Shown here in pieces: positions 24,562-33,063 of a DNA stretch of 64,000 nucleotides (position 1 is its first letter; every line of letters starts with the position of its first letter). This DNA comes from JAKFWF01 sp031367505. Lineage in GTDB: Bacteria; Pseudomonadota; Alphaproteobacteria; Rhizobiales; Hyphomicrobiaceae. The DNA lies in contig JANLPY010000421.1 in NCBI GenBank assembly GCA_031367505.1, positions 1 through 64,000 of the forward strand, written 5' to 3'. The translations under genes and the position numbers were made by a program. The notes beneath the pieces were generated by a model. That model saw only the letters and a list, made by a program, of their open reading frames with translations, searched no databases and had not been told where the DNA came from.

Positions 24562-27181
24562 TCACGATCCTCTGCGGCACCACGATCACCTTGCGGGCCG
24601 GTTTGCCTTCCATGGCGCGAACCACCCCCTCGAGTAAGAGGGCTGCGGTTTCGACCTCGGCGTTGGCGGCGGTACGGGCGATGATCAGCTCGTCACGACG
24701 CTTGCCATTCACCTGTACGGCAATGGTGATCATATCGTCAACGAGAAGGGCAGGTTCGACGGCTGGCCAGCGTTGATCGGCCAACAAGGTGTTGTATCCA
24801 AGCCGCGCCCAGCACTCCTCACCTAGGTGCGGCATCATCGGACCGAGCATATGTATGAGGAATTGGGCCGCCTCACGCAGGACCCACGCTTGTTCGGGAC
24901 CAGCCTTTGCTGTTGCCGCCTGGATCGCACTGGTGAATTCGTAGATTTGAGCCACCGCGACATTGAATCGGAGGGCTTCAATGCTCAGTGCAACCTTATT
25001 CAGTGCCTTGTGCGCGACCCGGCGCAATTCTTCGGCGTCGGCGCTTAATGTGTCCGGCCGTTTGGCTTTGGGCGGCGCGCACTTTGCAGCCACATCGTCG
25101 ATCAATCGCCAGACGCGTTGGATGAAGCGACTGGCACCGGCAACGCCGGCTTCGGTCCAAATAACGTCGCGATCGGGCGGGCTGTCGGACAACACGAACC
25201 AGCGCGCGCAGTCGGCGCCGTAACTAGCGATGATGTCGTCTGGATCGACTAAGTTCTTCTTTGACTTGGACATTTTCTCAATGGAGCCGATCTCGACCGG
25301 CGCGTCACCTTCGATCTCGAAGCCCCGGCGGACATCGCCCTCGCCCTCGAAGCGTACTTCGCCTGGCAATAGCCATTGGCCGTTGCGGCTCTTGTAAGTC
25401 TCATGCGTGACCATGCCTTGCGTGAACAAGCCGGCGAACGGCTCTTTGATAGCCGCGGGCATGTGCTTGGTTGCGATCATCGCCCGGGCAAAAAAGCGCG
25501 AATAGAGCAGATGCAAAATCGCGTGCTCGATGCCGCCGATGTATTGATCAACAGGCAACCAATATTTGGCCGATTTCAGATCGGTCGGCGTTTCGGCATG
25601 TGGCGCCGTAAAGCGGGCGAAATACCACGAACTATCGACAAAGGTGTCCATCGTCTCGGTCTCGCGGACGGCGGACTTGCCGCACGACGGACAGGTGCAA
25701 TGCTTCCACGTCGGATGCCGGGCCAGCGGATTGCCGGGCACATCAAACGTCACGTCGTCCGGAAGTTTGACTGGCAATTGATCGTCCGGCACCGCTTGCA
25801 CACCGCAGTCATCGCAATGGATGATCGGGATCGGACAACCCCAATATCGTTGCCGCGAAAGTCCCCAGTCGCGCAACCGGTACATGGTGCGCCGCTTGCC
25901 CTTCTTCAGGGTTTCCATGCGATTTGCGACTTCGCCCTGAGCAGCCTCGATCGTCATGCCGTCGAGGAAGCCGGAATTGGCTATGGTGCCGGGACCGTCA
26001 TAAGGTTTGCCCGGCAGATGATAGGTCGCCGGGTTTTCGTCCGGGGGTATCACTACGGGGGTGATGTTCAGACCGTATTTGGCGGCGAATTCATAGTCGC
26101 GCTGGTCGTGGCCCGGACAGCCGAAGATCGCGCCGGTGCCGTAGCCCACCAGCACGAAATTCGCGACGTAAACTGGGATTTGGGCGTCAGGGATGAGCGG
26201 ATGCGTCGCCATAATGCCGGTGTTGAACCCGAACTTTTCGGCTTTTGCAATCGCCTCGGCCGTCGAACCGCCTTTGGCGCATTCTTCGATAAAGGCTTGA
26301 AGATCCTTGCTTTTCTTGGCGAGTTCCAAAGCCAACGGATGGCCGGGAGAGATCGCACAGAAGCTACCGCCGAAGATCGTATCAGCGCGGGTTGTGAAGA
26401 CTTCGAGTTCCAACCACTTCTTCGGTTTTGGCAGTGTTGTGCCCGACAGCTGATACTTCATCAGCAGGCCTTGCGACCGGCCGATCCAGTTGGCCTGCAT
26501 CAGGCGCACCTTCTCCGGCCAACGGTCGAGCGTGTTGAGCGCTTCGAGCAGTTCGTCGGCATATTTGGTGATCCGGAAATACCACGAGGGCATTTCACGC
26601 TGCTCGACAAGCGCGCCCGATCGCCAGCCGCGGCCATCGATCACCTGCTCGTTGGCAAGCACCGTGTGATCAACTGGGTCCCAGTTGACGCGGCCCATGC
26701 CTTGATACGCCAAGCCTTTGGCATACATGGCCAAAAACAATCGCTGTTGCTGGTAATAGTAGGCGACATCACAGGTAGCGAATTCGCGCGACCAGTCGAG
26801 GGATAGGCCCATCGACTTGAGCTGCTTCTTCATCGCCGCGATGTTTTCGTAAGTCCATTTCGCCGGATGGGTCTTTTTCTCCATCGCGGCGTTCTCGGCT
26901 GGCATGCCGAAGGCGTCCCATCCCATTGGATGCAGGACATTAAATCCCTTCGAACGCTTGTGGCGGGCGAAGACATCGCCCAGGGCGTAGTTGCGGACAT
27001 GGCCCATATGGATGCGCCCCGATGGATAGGGGAACATCTCCAGGACGTAGCACTTGGGACCGCGGTTCTTGGTCGACGCCTTAAATGTCTCTTTGGCCTC
27101 CCAGATGCTTTGCCAATGGCGTTCGCGGTCGGCAGCGTTGTAGCGCTCGCGCGTGGTGTCGGTCGTGGGCTCGGCGGACAT
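24548..27181 (-). CDS. leuS: Leucyl-tRNA synthetase
   Basis: Charges tRNA-Leu with leucine; a class I synthetase of 877 residues with an editing domain. The HIGH motif is in MFPYPSGRIHMGHVRNY (about residues 49-65), and the KMSKS loop is EKMSKSKKNLVDP near 635. The CP1 editing domain, with its Thr-rich strip, lies around 225-415. A zinc-like CDDCG and CPSCG pair lies near 470-505. The gene heads the leftward leuS-lptE-holA operon; the region upstream is shared with the divergent fic gene. Confidence 0.97.
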   Translation of the reverse strand: MSAEPTTDTTRERYNAADRERHWQSIWEAKETFKASTKNRGPKCYVLEMFPYPSGRIHMGHVRNYALGDVFARHKRSKGFNVLHPMGWDAFGMPAENAAMEKKTHPAKWTYENIAAMKKQLKSMGLSLDWSREFATCDVAYYYQQQRLFLAMYAKGLAYQGMGRVNWDPVDHTVLANEQVIDGRGWRSGALVEQREMPSWYFRITKYADELLEALNTLDRWPEKVRLMQANWIGRSQGLLMKYQLSGTTLPKPKKWLELEVFTTRADTIFGGSFCAISPGHPLALELAKKSKDLQAFIEECAKGGSTAEAIAKAEKFGFNTGIMATHPLIPDAQIPVYVANFVLVGYGTGAIFGCPGHDQRDYEFAAKYGLNITPVVIPPDENPATYHLPGKPYDGPGTIANSGFLDGMTIEAAQGEVANRMETLKKGKRRTMYRLRDWGLSRQRYWGCPIPIIHCDDCGVQAVPDDQLPVKLPDDVTFDVPGNPLARHPTWKHCTCPSCGKSAVRETETMDTFVDSSWYFARFTAPHAETPTDLKSAKYWLPVDQYIGGIEHAILHLLYSRFFARAMIATKHMPAAIKEPFAGLFTQGMVTHETYKSRNGQWLLPGEVRFEGEGDVRRGFEIEGDAPVEIGSIEKMSKSKKNLVDPDDIIASYGADCARWFVLSDSPPDRDVIWTEAGVAGASRFIQRVWRLIDDVAAKCAPPKAKRPDTLSADAEELRRVAHKALNKVALSIEALRFNVAVAQIYEFTSAIQAATAKAGPEQAWVLREAAQFLIHMLGPMMPHLGEECWARLGYNTLLADQRWPAVEPALLVDDMITIAVQVNGKRRDELIIARTAANAEVETAALLLEGVVRAMEGKPARKVIVVPQRIVNVVV

Positions 27182-27257
27182 GGGAATTGCTCGTGCAGTT
27201 GGATGCGGCTTTGGCCGGTATCAGCCATTAACGAGGCAGGGTGGTCAAGGGTGGAAC

Positions 27258-27593
27258 ATATGTCGATAGATCGAATAACCGTCGGCATATGGGGCCGGAC
27301 ATGTCGATGGCATCGACACGTATGCGATGATATGTCTATAAAATACGATTTTGTGCACATGTTGGGTGGGATATGTGCGTGGCATGGACATGCTGAGCTC
27401 GATATGTCCATTATTTCCGGTTTTATGCGCATATGCGTTGCGCTACGCCTATTTGGTGTGCATATGCGTGGCAACATGTTCACTAAGGTGTGTTTTTTGA
27501 ACTTATTTTATGCCATCCGTTCAACAGATGCACACGATCGGTCCAATATGTTCACAAACATGGAAGTTGTGAACACATCAGAGATGTTCGAAG
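27258..27593. repeat. Degenerate tandem repeat with exact 72-bp period
   Basis: The word ATATGTC/ACATGTTC recurs at 27258, 27330, 27402, 27474 and 27546, exactly 72 bp apart each time. Units 1 and 2 match best, including GAYATGT and TGGCATNGAC at the same offsets; unit 3 shares its first 30 bases, and units 4 and 5 share ATGTTCAC. The last unit runs to the fic start codon. Seventy-two bases equal 24 codons, which explains an apparent repetitive open frame on the minus strand. Confidence 0.75.
27550..27574. promoter_or_regulatory. Inverted repeat upstream of fic (operator candidate)
   Basis: GTTCACAA (27550-27557) and TTGTGAAC (27567-27574) form a perfect 8-bp inverted repeat with a 9-bp spacer, ending 19 bp before the fic ATG. 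A half-site TGTTCAC recurs one repeat unit upstream (27478). The position suits a repressor of fic, but the regulator is unknown. Confidence 0.5.
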
Positions 27594-28727
27594 ATGGCTC
27601 AGGATCCAAATCGGCCTTACAACGATCTGCTGCGACTGCCACCGGCCATTGACGTGGAAACGAAGGCCGTCATGCGGCGCTGCGTGACAGCCCGCGCGGC
27701 CATCGCCGAGCTGCGGCTCGCCGGACAGCTCATTCCCGATCAATCGGTGCTGATCAATACCATCCCGCTGCTTGAGGCCAAGGACAGTTCCGAGATCGAG
27801 AATATCGTCACCACCAACGACGTGTTGTTTCGTGAGGCGGGCAATACCGACGATGCTAGCGATCCTGCCGCCAAGGAGGCTTTGCGTTATCGGTCGGCGC
27901 TCACCGGCGGCTACCAAGCCCTGAAAACGCGGCCTCTCACGACCCGGACCGCGATCGATATTTGTAGCGCAATCAAGGGCGTCGAAATGGACGTGCGGCG
28001 CACACCCGGCACCCAGCTCAAGAACTCCTTCACCGGTGAAATCATTTATACTCCGCCGGAGGGGGAGCATCTATTGCGCGAGTTGCTTGCCGACTGGGAA
28101 CGCTATCTGCATGAGGACAGCGAGGTTGATCCACTGATCCGCATGGCGGTCCTGCATTACCAGTTCGAGGCAATTCACCCGTTCATCGACGGCAACGGCC
28201 GAACTGGCCGCATCCTCAACATTCTGATCCTGATACAGGCTGGTCTACTCGATATCCCGACACTTTATCTCAGCCGGCACATACTACGCACCAGGGGGCA
28301 ATATTACTCACTTCTGCAGGGCGTGACGCTGCGCGGGGAATGGGAGCCATGGGTACTTTACATCCTAACCGCCGTCGAAATTACCGCCGGCTGGACCAAT
28401 GCCCGCATTCGGGCAATCCGCGACTTGATGGATCATACTGCGGCACATATTCGGGCCGAGGCTCCGGGTATCTATACTCGTGAACTTGTCGAGACCATCT
28501 TTGCGCAGCCCTACTCGCGCATCGCTCACCTCATCGAAGCCGGCATCGCCAAACGCGTTTCGGCATCGCGTTATCTGAAGCAACTCGCCGCCATTGGCGT
28601 TCTCGAAGAAGAGAAAGTTGGTCGTGACAAGGTGTTCATTCATCGCAAATATATGCAATTGCTAGCCGGAGATGGCCATGAGTTCTCGCCTTATCCGTCG
28701 CGACGTCCCGATCCGAGTAAAACATGA
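27594..28727 (+). CDS. Fic family protein, class II with self-inhibitory motif
   Basis: A Fic-fold enzyme that probably transfers AMP from ATP to hydroxyl groups of target proteins. It has 377 residues. The catalytic motif HPFIDGNGRTGR is complete at residues 195-206. The N-terminal SSEIEN at 65-70 fits the inhibitory (S/T)xxxE(G/N) helix that blocks ATP binding in class II Fic proteins. A flap region precedes the motif (SFTGEIIYTPP), and a C-terminal winged-helix-like region follows (about 285-360). The stop overlaps the next gene by four bases. The protein is self-inhibited, so no antitoxin gene is needed, and none is seen. Confidence 0.92.
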   Translation: MAQDPNRPYNDLLRLPPAIDVETKAVMRRCVTARAAIAELRLAGQLIPDQSVLINTIPLLEAKDSSEIENIVTTNDVLFREAGNTDDASDPAAKEALRYRSALTGGYQALKTRPLTTRTAIDICSAIKGVEMDVRRTPGTQLKNSFTGEIIYTPPEGEHLLRELLADWERYLHEDSEVDPLIRMAVLHYQFEAIHPFIDGNGRTGRILNILILIQAGLLDIPTLYLSRHILRTRGQYYSLLQGVTLRGEWEPWVLYILTAVEITAGWTNARIRAIRDLMDHTAAHIRAEAPGIYTRELVETIFAQPYSRIAHLIEAGIAKRVSASRYLKQLAAIGVLEEEKVGRDKVFIHRKYMQLLAGDGHEFSPYPSRRPDPSKT

Positions 28728-29389
28728 GCGAACAGGCCGAAGCATTGTCGAGTGTCAGAGCTCGCATCGCCACAGCCGAGCGATCAGCCAAGCGCGTTGC
28801 CGGCTCGACGCAGCTCATCGCGGTGTCGAAAACCTACTTCGCCGCCGGCATCGAACCGGTTCTGGATGCCGGCCACCGTGTGTTCGGCGAAAACCGCGTG
28901 CAGGAGGCGATGCAGAAGTGGCCGGATCTCAAAGCGCGATATGCCGGCATCGAGCTGCATCTGATCGGACCGCTGCAATCGAACAAGGCGAAGGAGGCCG
29001 TCGCGCTGTTCGATTGCATCCACACCATCGACCGGCCGAAGATTGCGCAGGCGATCGCCGCCGAATGCGCCAAGCAAGGGCGGCAGTTGAAATTGTTTGT
29101 TCAGGTCAACACGGGTGAAGAGCCGCAGAAGGCTGGAATAGCGCCAAAGGAGACCGCCGCTTTCGTCGCCATGTGCCGCGATCAGTTAAAGCTCGAGATT
29201 GCCGGGCTGATGTGCATCCCACCAGTCGAAGAGGAAGCCGCGGTGCATTTCGCCTTCCTAGCGAAGCAGGCGAAGGAGCTCGGCTTGCCCGGTCTCAGCA
29301 TGGGCATGAGTGCCGATTTCGAGACGGCCATCGTGTTCGGTGCAACGCATGTGCGCGTCGGCAGCGCGATTTTCGGGGCACGAGGGTAG
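28724..29389 (+). CDS. YggS-type PLP homeostasis protein
   Basis: A pyridoxal-phosphate-binding TIM-barrel protein of the PLPBP/YggS family, 221 residues. It buffers free PLP and influences amino-acid metabolism. The PLP lysine is in LIAVSKTYFAAGIE near residue 37; GENRVQEAMQKWP and the phosphate-binding GMSADFETAIVFGATHVRVGSAIFG end are intact. Its ATG overlaps the fic stop (ATGA at 28724-28727), so fic and this gene are translated together, an unusual pairing. Confidence 0.93.
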   Translation: MSEQAEALSSVRARIATAERSAKRVAGSTQLIAVSKTYFAAGIEPVLDAGHRVFGENRVQEAMQKWPDLKARYAGIELHLIGPLQSNKAKEAVALFDCIHTIDRPKIAQAIAAECAKQGRQLKLFVQVNTGEEPQKAGIAPKETAAFVAMCRDQLKLEIAGLMCIPPVEEEAAVHFAFLAKQAKELGLPGLSMGMSADFETAIVFGATHVRVGSAIFGARG

Positions 29390-29496
29390 TCGTGCTGGAG
29401 TTGTCCTCAGCTTTATCCTCCCCTGATCCGTCTCTACGACTGCCCCGGTGCTAACTTCGACCAAGTGATTCGCTTTTCGCTTGAGGAGACGCGGCC

Positions 29497-30396
29497 ATGG
29501 CTGCAGCCAGCAACGCCGGAACGATCGAGGCCGATAACGCTGCGTCCGATGCCGCACGCGAAGCGCGCGATGAAGTCATCAAAAAAGCGCCGAAGCCAGC
29601 CGCTGCGGTTGAAAAAACCAAAGTTGCAGTCGCAAAGTCGGAACGCTGGGACGAATTCCAGGTTGACGTGTGGGTGACCAATTTCAACTCGATCGAATTC
29701 GGGTTCTGGAAGAAGGATCGCAACAAGGCGAAGTCGCGCCAATTCACCTCCGACATGGATATCTTCGCCGAGGTCACCGAGAACGGCGAACGCACCGGCT
29801 TGCTCGGCTACCGCGAGGAGTTGTGGACCAAGAGCAGCGGCATGGACAAGCGCCTGGTGTTCAAATTGTTCGGCGAAAAGCTGAACTGGCACGCGACGAT
29901 GGATCTAATGCTGGGGCGTTCGCTACAGCTTACGCTTGGCGCGCACGGCGTGCCGGTGATGGCGTTCTCGATCAACACCAACGACCACACGCAGATGGTC
30001 TACATCGAGCGCTCGGCGCATAAATTTCCGTGGTCGCCGGAGGAGTTCTCGTTCTTTCTGCTGGAGGACGGTCAGCTCGATTTCTATACATTGCGGCGTG
30101 ACGTCTTTGCCCTCGGCAAAGATTACACCCTGCGTGATCAGACGGGGCGCGTGGTCGGCATGCTCGATGGTCTCATTCTGTCGCTCGGTGGCAAGTGGCG
30201 CGGTCGCGTGTTGCGCGATCATAAGGACAAGCGCCTGCTGATGGTGCTGAAGTTGTTCTGCGGCATGCTGCCGTTCAACAACGGTTGCCGTCGTCACGTG
30301 GGCTCGCTCTATCGGGCTGTGCATGCCGGGCGATTGGTGCCGAAACTCGAGCGCCAGGAAGCCGATCTGTACATGAACCCGCGTCGCACGCGTTAA
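29497..30396 (+). CDS. Conserved hypothetical protein
   Basis: A 299-residue protein I do not recognise with certainty. The first 45 residues are Ala-rich and charged. The middle (about 52-210) is beta-rich and has the segments FNSIEFGFWKKDRNKA and LMLGRSLQLTLGAHGVPVMAF. The stretch DYTLRDQTGRVVGMLDGLILSLGGKWRGRVL resembles strand-turn-strand units of LURP-one/Tubby-like folds, but this is only an impression. No signal peptide or clear membrane helix is present. GAGGAG 8 bases before the ATG supports the start. Confidence 0.7.
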   Translation: MAAASNAGTIEADNAASDAAREARDEVIKKAPKPAAAVEKTKVAVAKSERWDEFQVDVWVTNFNSIEFGFWKKDRNKAKSRQFTSDMDIFAEVTENGERTGLLGYREELWTKSSGMDKRLVFKLFGEKLNWHATMDLMLGRSLQLTLGAHGVPVMAFSINTNDHTQMVYIERSAHKFPWSPEEFSFFLLEDGQLDFYTLRRDVFALGKDYTLRDQTGRVVGMLDGLILSLGGKWRGRVLRDHKDKRLLMVLKLFCGMLPFNNGCRRHVGSLYRAVHAGRLVPKLERQEADLYMNPRRTR

Positions 30397-30468
30397 GCTC
30401 TTTCAATCCAGGCCGACACTCCGCTAGTCTCGTGGCAACCCATTGGCTGCGGCGGAGATGTGTGTGCC

Positions 30469-31704
30469 ATGAACTTCCTCAAAAAGCTTGATGAGATGGC
30501 GACGATCCAGCAGGCAGAGCCGGCCGAGGTTGGCCTTTCCGTCGATCGCCTGAAGCGAATTCCAGAAGCGATTTCACGGGAAATTGCGGCGAACCGGTTG
30601 CCCGGCGGGGTGCTGGCGATCGCGCGTCGCGGCCGCATCGCCTATCACGAAGCCTTCGGCATGCGTGATACCTCAGCCAACGCGCCGATGACCAAGGATG
30701 CGGTGTTTTCCATCGCCTCGATGACCAAGGCCATGGTGTCGGTGGCGGCACTTCAATTGCTGGAGGAGGGCCGACTTGGGCTTGCCGATCCGGTTTCGGG
30801 ATATCTTCCTGAATTGGCCAACCTCGTGGTTGCTGATCCGGCCGGCGGCTCGACGCTCGTGACCAAGCCTGCCTCGCGCATTCCGACGATCCAGGATTTA
30901 CTGCGCCACACATCCGGCATGACCTATCGCGATCGTGGACAATCGGCGGCGCACAAGCTGTATCCGGGAAGCTCGATCTACGCGTCGGTGAAGTATTCGA
31001 AGTCCGAATACTTGGCGGCGATGGCCAAGGCGCCGCTCGTGCATGAACCCGGGACGGTTTGGGAATACGGCTTCTCGACCGACGTTCTGGGATTGGTGGT
31101 GGAAGCGGTCACAGGCAAATCACTCGGCGCGGTACTCGGCGAGCGGATCTGGCAGCCGCTCGGCATGGCCGACACCGGGTTTGAGCTGACACCGGACACA
31201 GCACCGCGCTATGCCCGCGCATTCGCCAATGATGTGCTTACCGGACAGCCAGCATCGATCCACCACGCGAGTAACGACCGGATGAAATGGGATAGCGGCG
31301 GCGGCGGTGCGGTATCGACAGCACTGGACTATCTCAAGTTCGCGGAAACCTTGCGGCGCGGCGGGCAGCTCACCGGCAAACCAATCCTAGGCCGCAAGAC
31401 TGTCGAACTGATGACATCCGACCATCTGGGAGCGGATGCTGGCAACCGCATTGCCGACAGCATGGACCCGTCGGCCGCCGGCTATGGGTTTGGTCTGGGC
31501 GTTGCCGTGCGGCGGGAGGCGGGCATCTCCGCTCTGACGGGCTCGAAGGGTGATTATTACTGGTCGGGCGTTTACGGCACCTATTTCTGGGTCGATCCAA
31601 TCGAGCAACTCACCTGCGTTTGGATGGCGGCAACACCAGGCCTTGTACGGCTGCGTTATCGCCCGATGATTAGGGCGCTCGTCTATCAGGCGATCGTCGA
31701 TTGA
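30469..31704 (+). CDS. Serine hydrolase, beta-lactamase/esterase class C fold
   Basis: A serine beta-lactamase-like hydrolase of the class C/EstB type, 411 residues. The nucleophile motif SxxK is SMTK near residue 84. The second motif is the Tyr of WEYGFS near 203, and the third block is near GSKGDYYWSGVYGTYFW. No signal peptide is seen, so a cytosolic esterase or peptidase is more likely than a true beta-lactamase. An in-frame GTG at 30460 is a possible earlier start; I prefer the ATG at 30469. Confidence 0.85.
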   Translation: MNFLKKLDEMATIQQAEPAEVGLSVDRLKRIPEAISREIAANRLPGGVLAIARRGRIAYHEAFGMRDTSANAPMTKDAVFSIASMTKAMVSVAALQLLEEGRLGLADPVSGYLPELANLVVADPAGGSTLVTKPASRIPTIQDLLRHTSGMTYRDRGQSAAHKLYPGSSIYASVKYSKSEYLAAMAKAPLVHEPGTVWEYGFSTDVLGLVVEAVTGKSLGAVLGERIWQPLGMADTGFELTPDTAPRYARAFANDVLTGQPASIHHASNDRMKWDSGGGGAVSTALDYLKFAETLRRGGQLTGKPILGRKTVELMTSDHLGADAGNRIADSMDPSAAGYGFGLGVAVRREAGISALTGSKGDYYWSGVYGTYFWVDPIEQLTCVWMAATPGLVRLRYRPMIRALVYQAIVD

Positions 31705-31801
31705 AGAGTTGGCGTATTCGCGCGCACACAAGTTACCGGCCATTAACCATTGCGGCGTACTTTAGCGGAATTGCTGACCACTTCTAGATCGAGCCGCTGC
31801 G

Positions 31802-32413
31802 ATGGAAATGAATGTCGAACGTGCCGAGGGGGTCGAGACAATTGAATTGTCGCGCCAGCCCAGCACTGTTGCGACGGTCGTCATCGCGATGGGCGTTTTG
31901 CTGTTTCTGCAAGTCCTGATCGTGCTGTTGAGCCACAGTATTTCGTGGATATTGATGGCGCTGTTGTTGTTCGCCGCAGGCTCTGCCGGTTGGCTCGCTG
32001 TGCTGGCGCTCGACGCGATCATGCCAATTACGGTTACAATGAACAAAGATGGCCTGACGATTGCTCGAATGCTCGGCGATACGACCTATCCATGGCTTGA
32101 GATCGCGGCGGCCAAGGTCGTGCCCTCAGCAGGATTGTTGTCGGATGATCCGCGCTCCGAACCTTCGGGTCGCTTGGGGGTCGGCTTGTTCCTGAAGTCG
32201 CGCAAGATCCCGCGCCTGCATGAACTCGACGCCGACGTGATGGTGTTCGGTGCGCCAGATACCCATGTCAACGACCTGATCAATCTCACCAATCACATCG
32301 TTGAGTTCAAGAATACCGTCGGCGCGGGATTGGCTGACCCCTCCCGGCGTATCCGCAAGGCGGCACCGATCGCTGCTCCAACTGCGTTCCGCAAACCCCG
32401 CTCGGTCGGCTAA
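31802..32413 (+). CDS. Hypothetical membrane protein
   Basis: A 203-residue protein with two adjacent hydrophobic helices (about residues 24-45 and 50-75) followed by a soluble domain that looks like a bacterial PH-like or similar small beta domain (ITVTMNKDGLTIARMLGDTTYPWLEIAAAKVV). The C-terminal tail is basic. I cannot assign a family. It stands alone, 97 bp after the hydrolase gene, with the same orientation as the genes on both sides. Confidence 0.65.
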   Translation: MEMNVERAEGVETIELSRQPSTVATVVIAMGVLLFLQVLIVLLSHSISWILMALLLFAAGSAGWLAVLALDAIMPITVTMNKDGLTIARMLGDTTYPWLEIAAAKVVPSAGLLSDDPRSEPSGRLGVGLFLKSRKIPRLHELDADVMVFGAPDTHVNDLINLTNHIVEFKNTVGAGLADPSRRIRKAAPIAAPTAFRKPRSVG

Positions 32414-32528
32414 GTTAACGCGAACTCGATCTGGACAAGCGCTGGCAGCTCTTCTAGAGCCCTCCAGGCGCGAGCGCACATGTTCCCCGGGCAAGCTCGC
32501 ACAGCTTCATTCAACGCGGAGTGCTTTC

Positions 32529-32771
32529 ATGGCTGATGAACCAGCGATCGCCCAGAAGGGGCCGTATCAAGTCGAGGTCAAAGAGGGCCAGGCCTACTTC
32601 TGGTGTAGCTGCGGCCGATCGGCCAAGCAGCCGTTTTGCGATGGCACGCATAAGGGGTCATCATTCGCACCCATGCGCTTCGTCGCCGAGACGACCGGTA
32701 CGATCAATCTGTGCGGCTGCAAGTCAACCGACGACAAGCCATTCTGCGATGGCACGCACAATATGCTGTGA
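32529..32771 (+). CDS. CDGSH iron-sulfur domain protein
   Basis: An 80-residue protein with two CDGSH-type motifs, each of which can bind a 2Fe-2S cluster with three Cys and one His. The first is Cys26, Cys28, Cys37 and His41 in WCSCGRSAKQPFCDGTH; the second is Cys62, Cys64, Cys73 and His77. The role of bacterial members is unclear; they may act in electron transfer or cluster storage. The ATG at 32529 is the start that leaves a normal-length protein. The TusA-like gene follows 54 bp later. Confidence 0.92.
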   Translation: MADEPAIAQKGPYQVEVKEGQAYFWCSCGRSAKQPFCDGTHKGSSFAPMRFVAETTGTINLCGCKSTDDKPFCDGTHNML

Positions 32772-32825
32772 GACGTCATCTCACGAGATGGTTCGTCGAT
32801 CACACAACATTCTGGAGTAAAATTG

Positions 32826-33053
32826 GTGGCTGATAAGTTGCTTGATACCAAGGGGCTGAATTGCCCGCTGCCGATATTGAAAGCCAAGAAGGCGATCGCG
32901 GAAATTGGTGCGGGCGGTACGCTCGAAGTGCTAGCGACCGACCCTGGATCGGTTCCCGATTTCAAGGCATTCTGCGAAGCTGGCGGCCACACGCTCGTCG
33001 AGCAAACCGAGGCCGGGGGCGTCTATCGCTTCCTGATCAAGCGCGCCGCCTGA
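32826..33053 (+). CDS. TusA-family sulfur carrier protein
   Basis: A small SirA/TusA-like protein of 75 residues, with the persulfide-bearing cysteine in the motif GLNCPLPILKAKKAI near residue 12. Members relay sulfur for tRNA thiolation, molybdenum cofactor or sulfur oxidation. I favour the GTG at 32826 because GGAG ends 8 bases before it; a TTG at 32823 is also possible. Together with the CDGSH gene just upstream it makes a small Fe-S and sulfur gene pair. Confidence 0.88.
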   Translation: MADKLLDTKGLNCPLPILKAKKAIAEIGAGGTLEVLATDPGSVPDFKAFCEAGGHTLVEQTEAGGVYRFLIKRAA

Positions 33054-33063
33054 GGAATATGTC

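Larger units (their letters stand above)
27182..27593. other. Divergent leuS/fic intergenic region with 72-bp periodic repeats
   Basis: This 412-bp spacer carries the promoters for leuS (leftward) and fic (rightward). It is dominated by the tandem repeat described at 27258-27593, full of CATATG, ACATGT and ATATGTC words. Its base composition is more AT-rich than its surroundings. Confidence 0.6.

Noticed and set aside
25376..26806. A 476-residue frame antisense to leuS
   Set aside because: It lies entirely inside leuS, which is unmistakable, and shows no recognisable domain.
27258..27593. CRISPR array
   Set aside because: The units are 72 bp of poor identity with no constant repeat and no unique spacers. 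No cas genes are present.
26830..27652. Two overlapping open frames on both strands across the leuS start and fic spacer
   Set aside because: They exist because the 72-bp repeat is a multiple of three and because of leuS codon bias. They have no start signals and no family resemblance.
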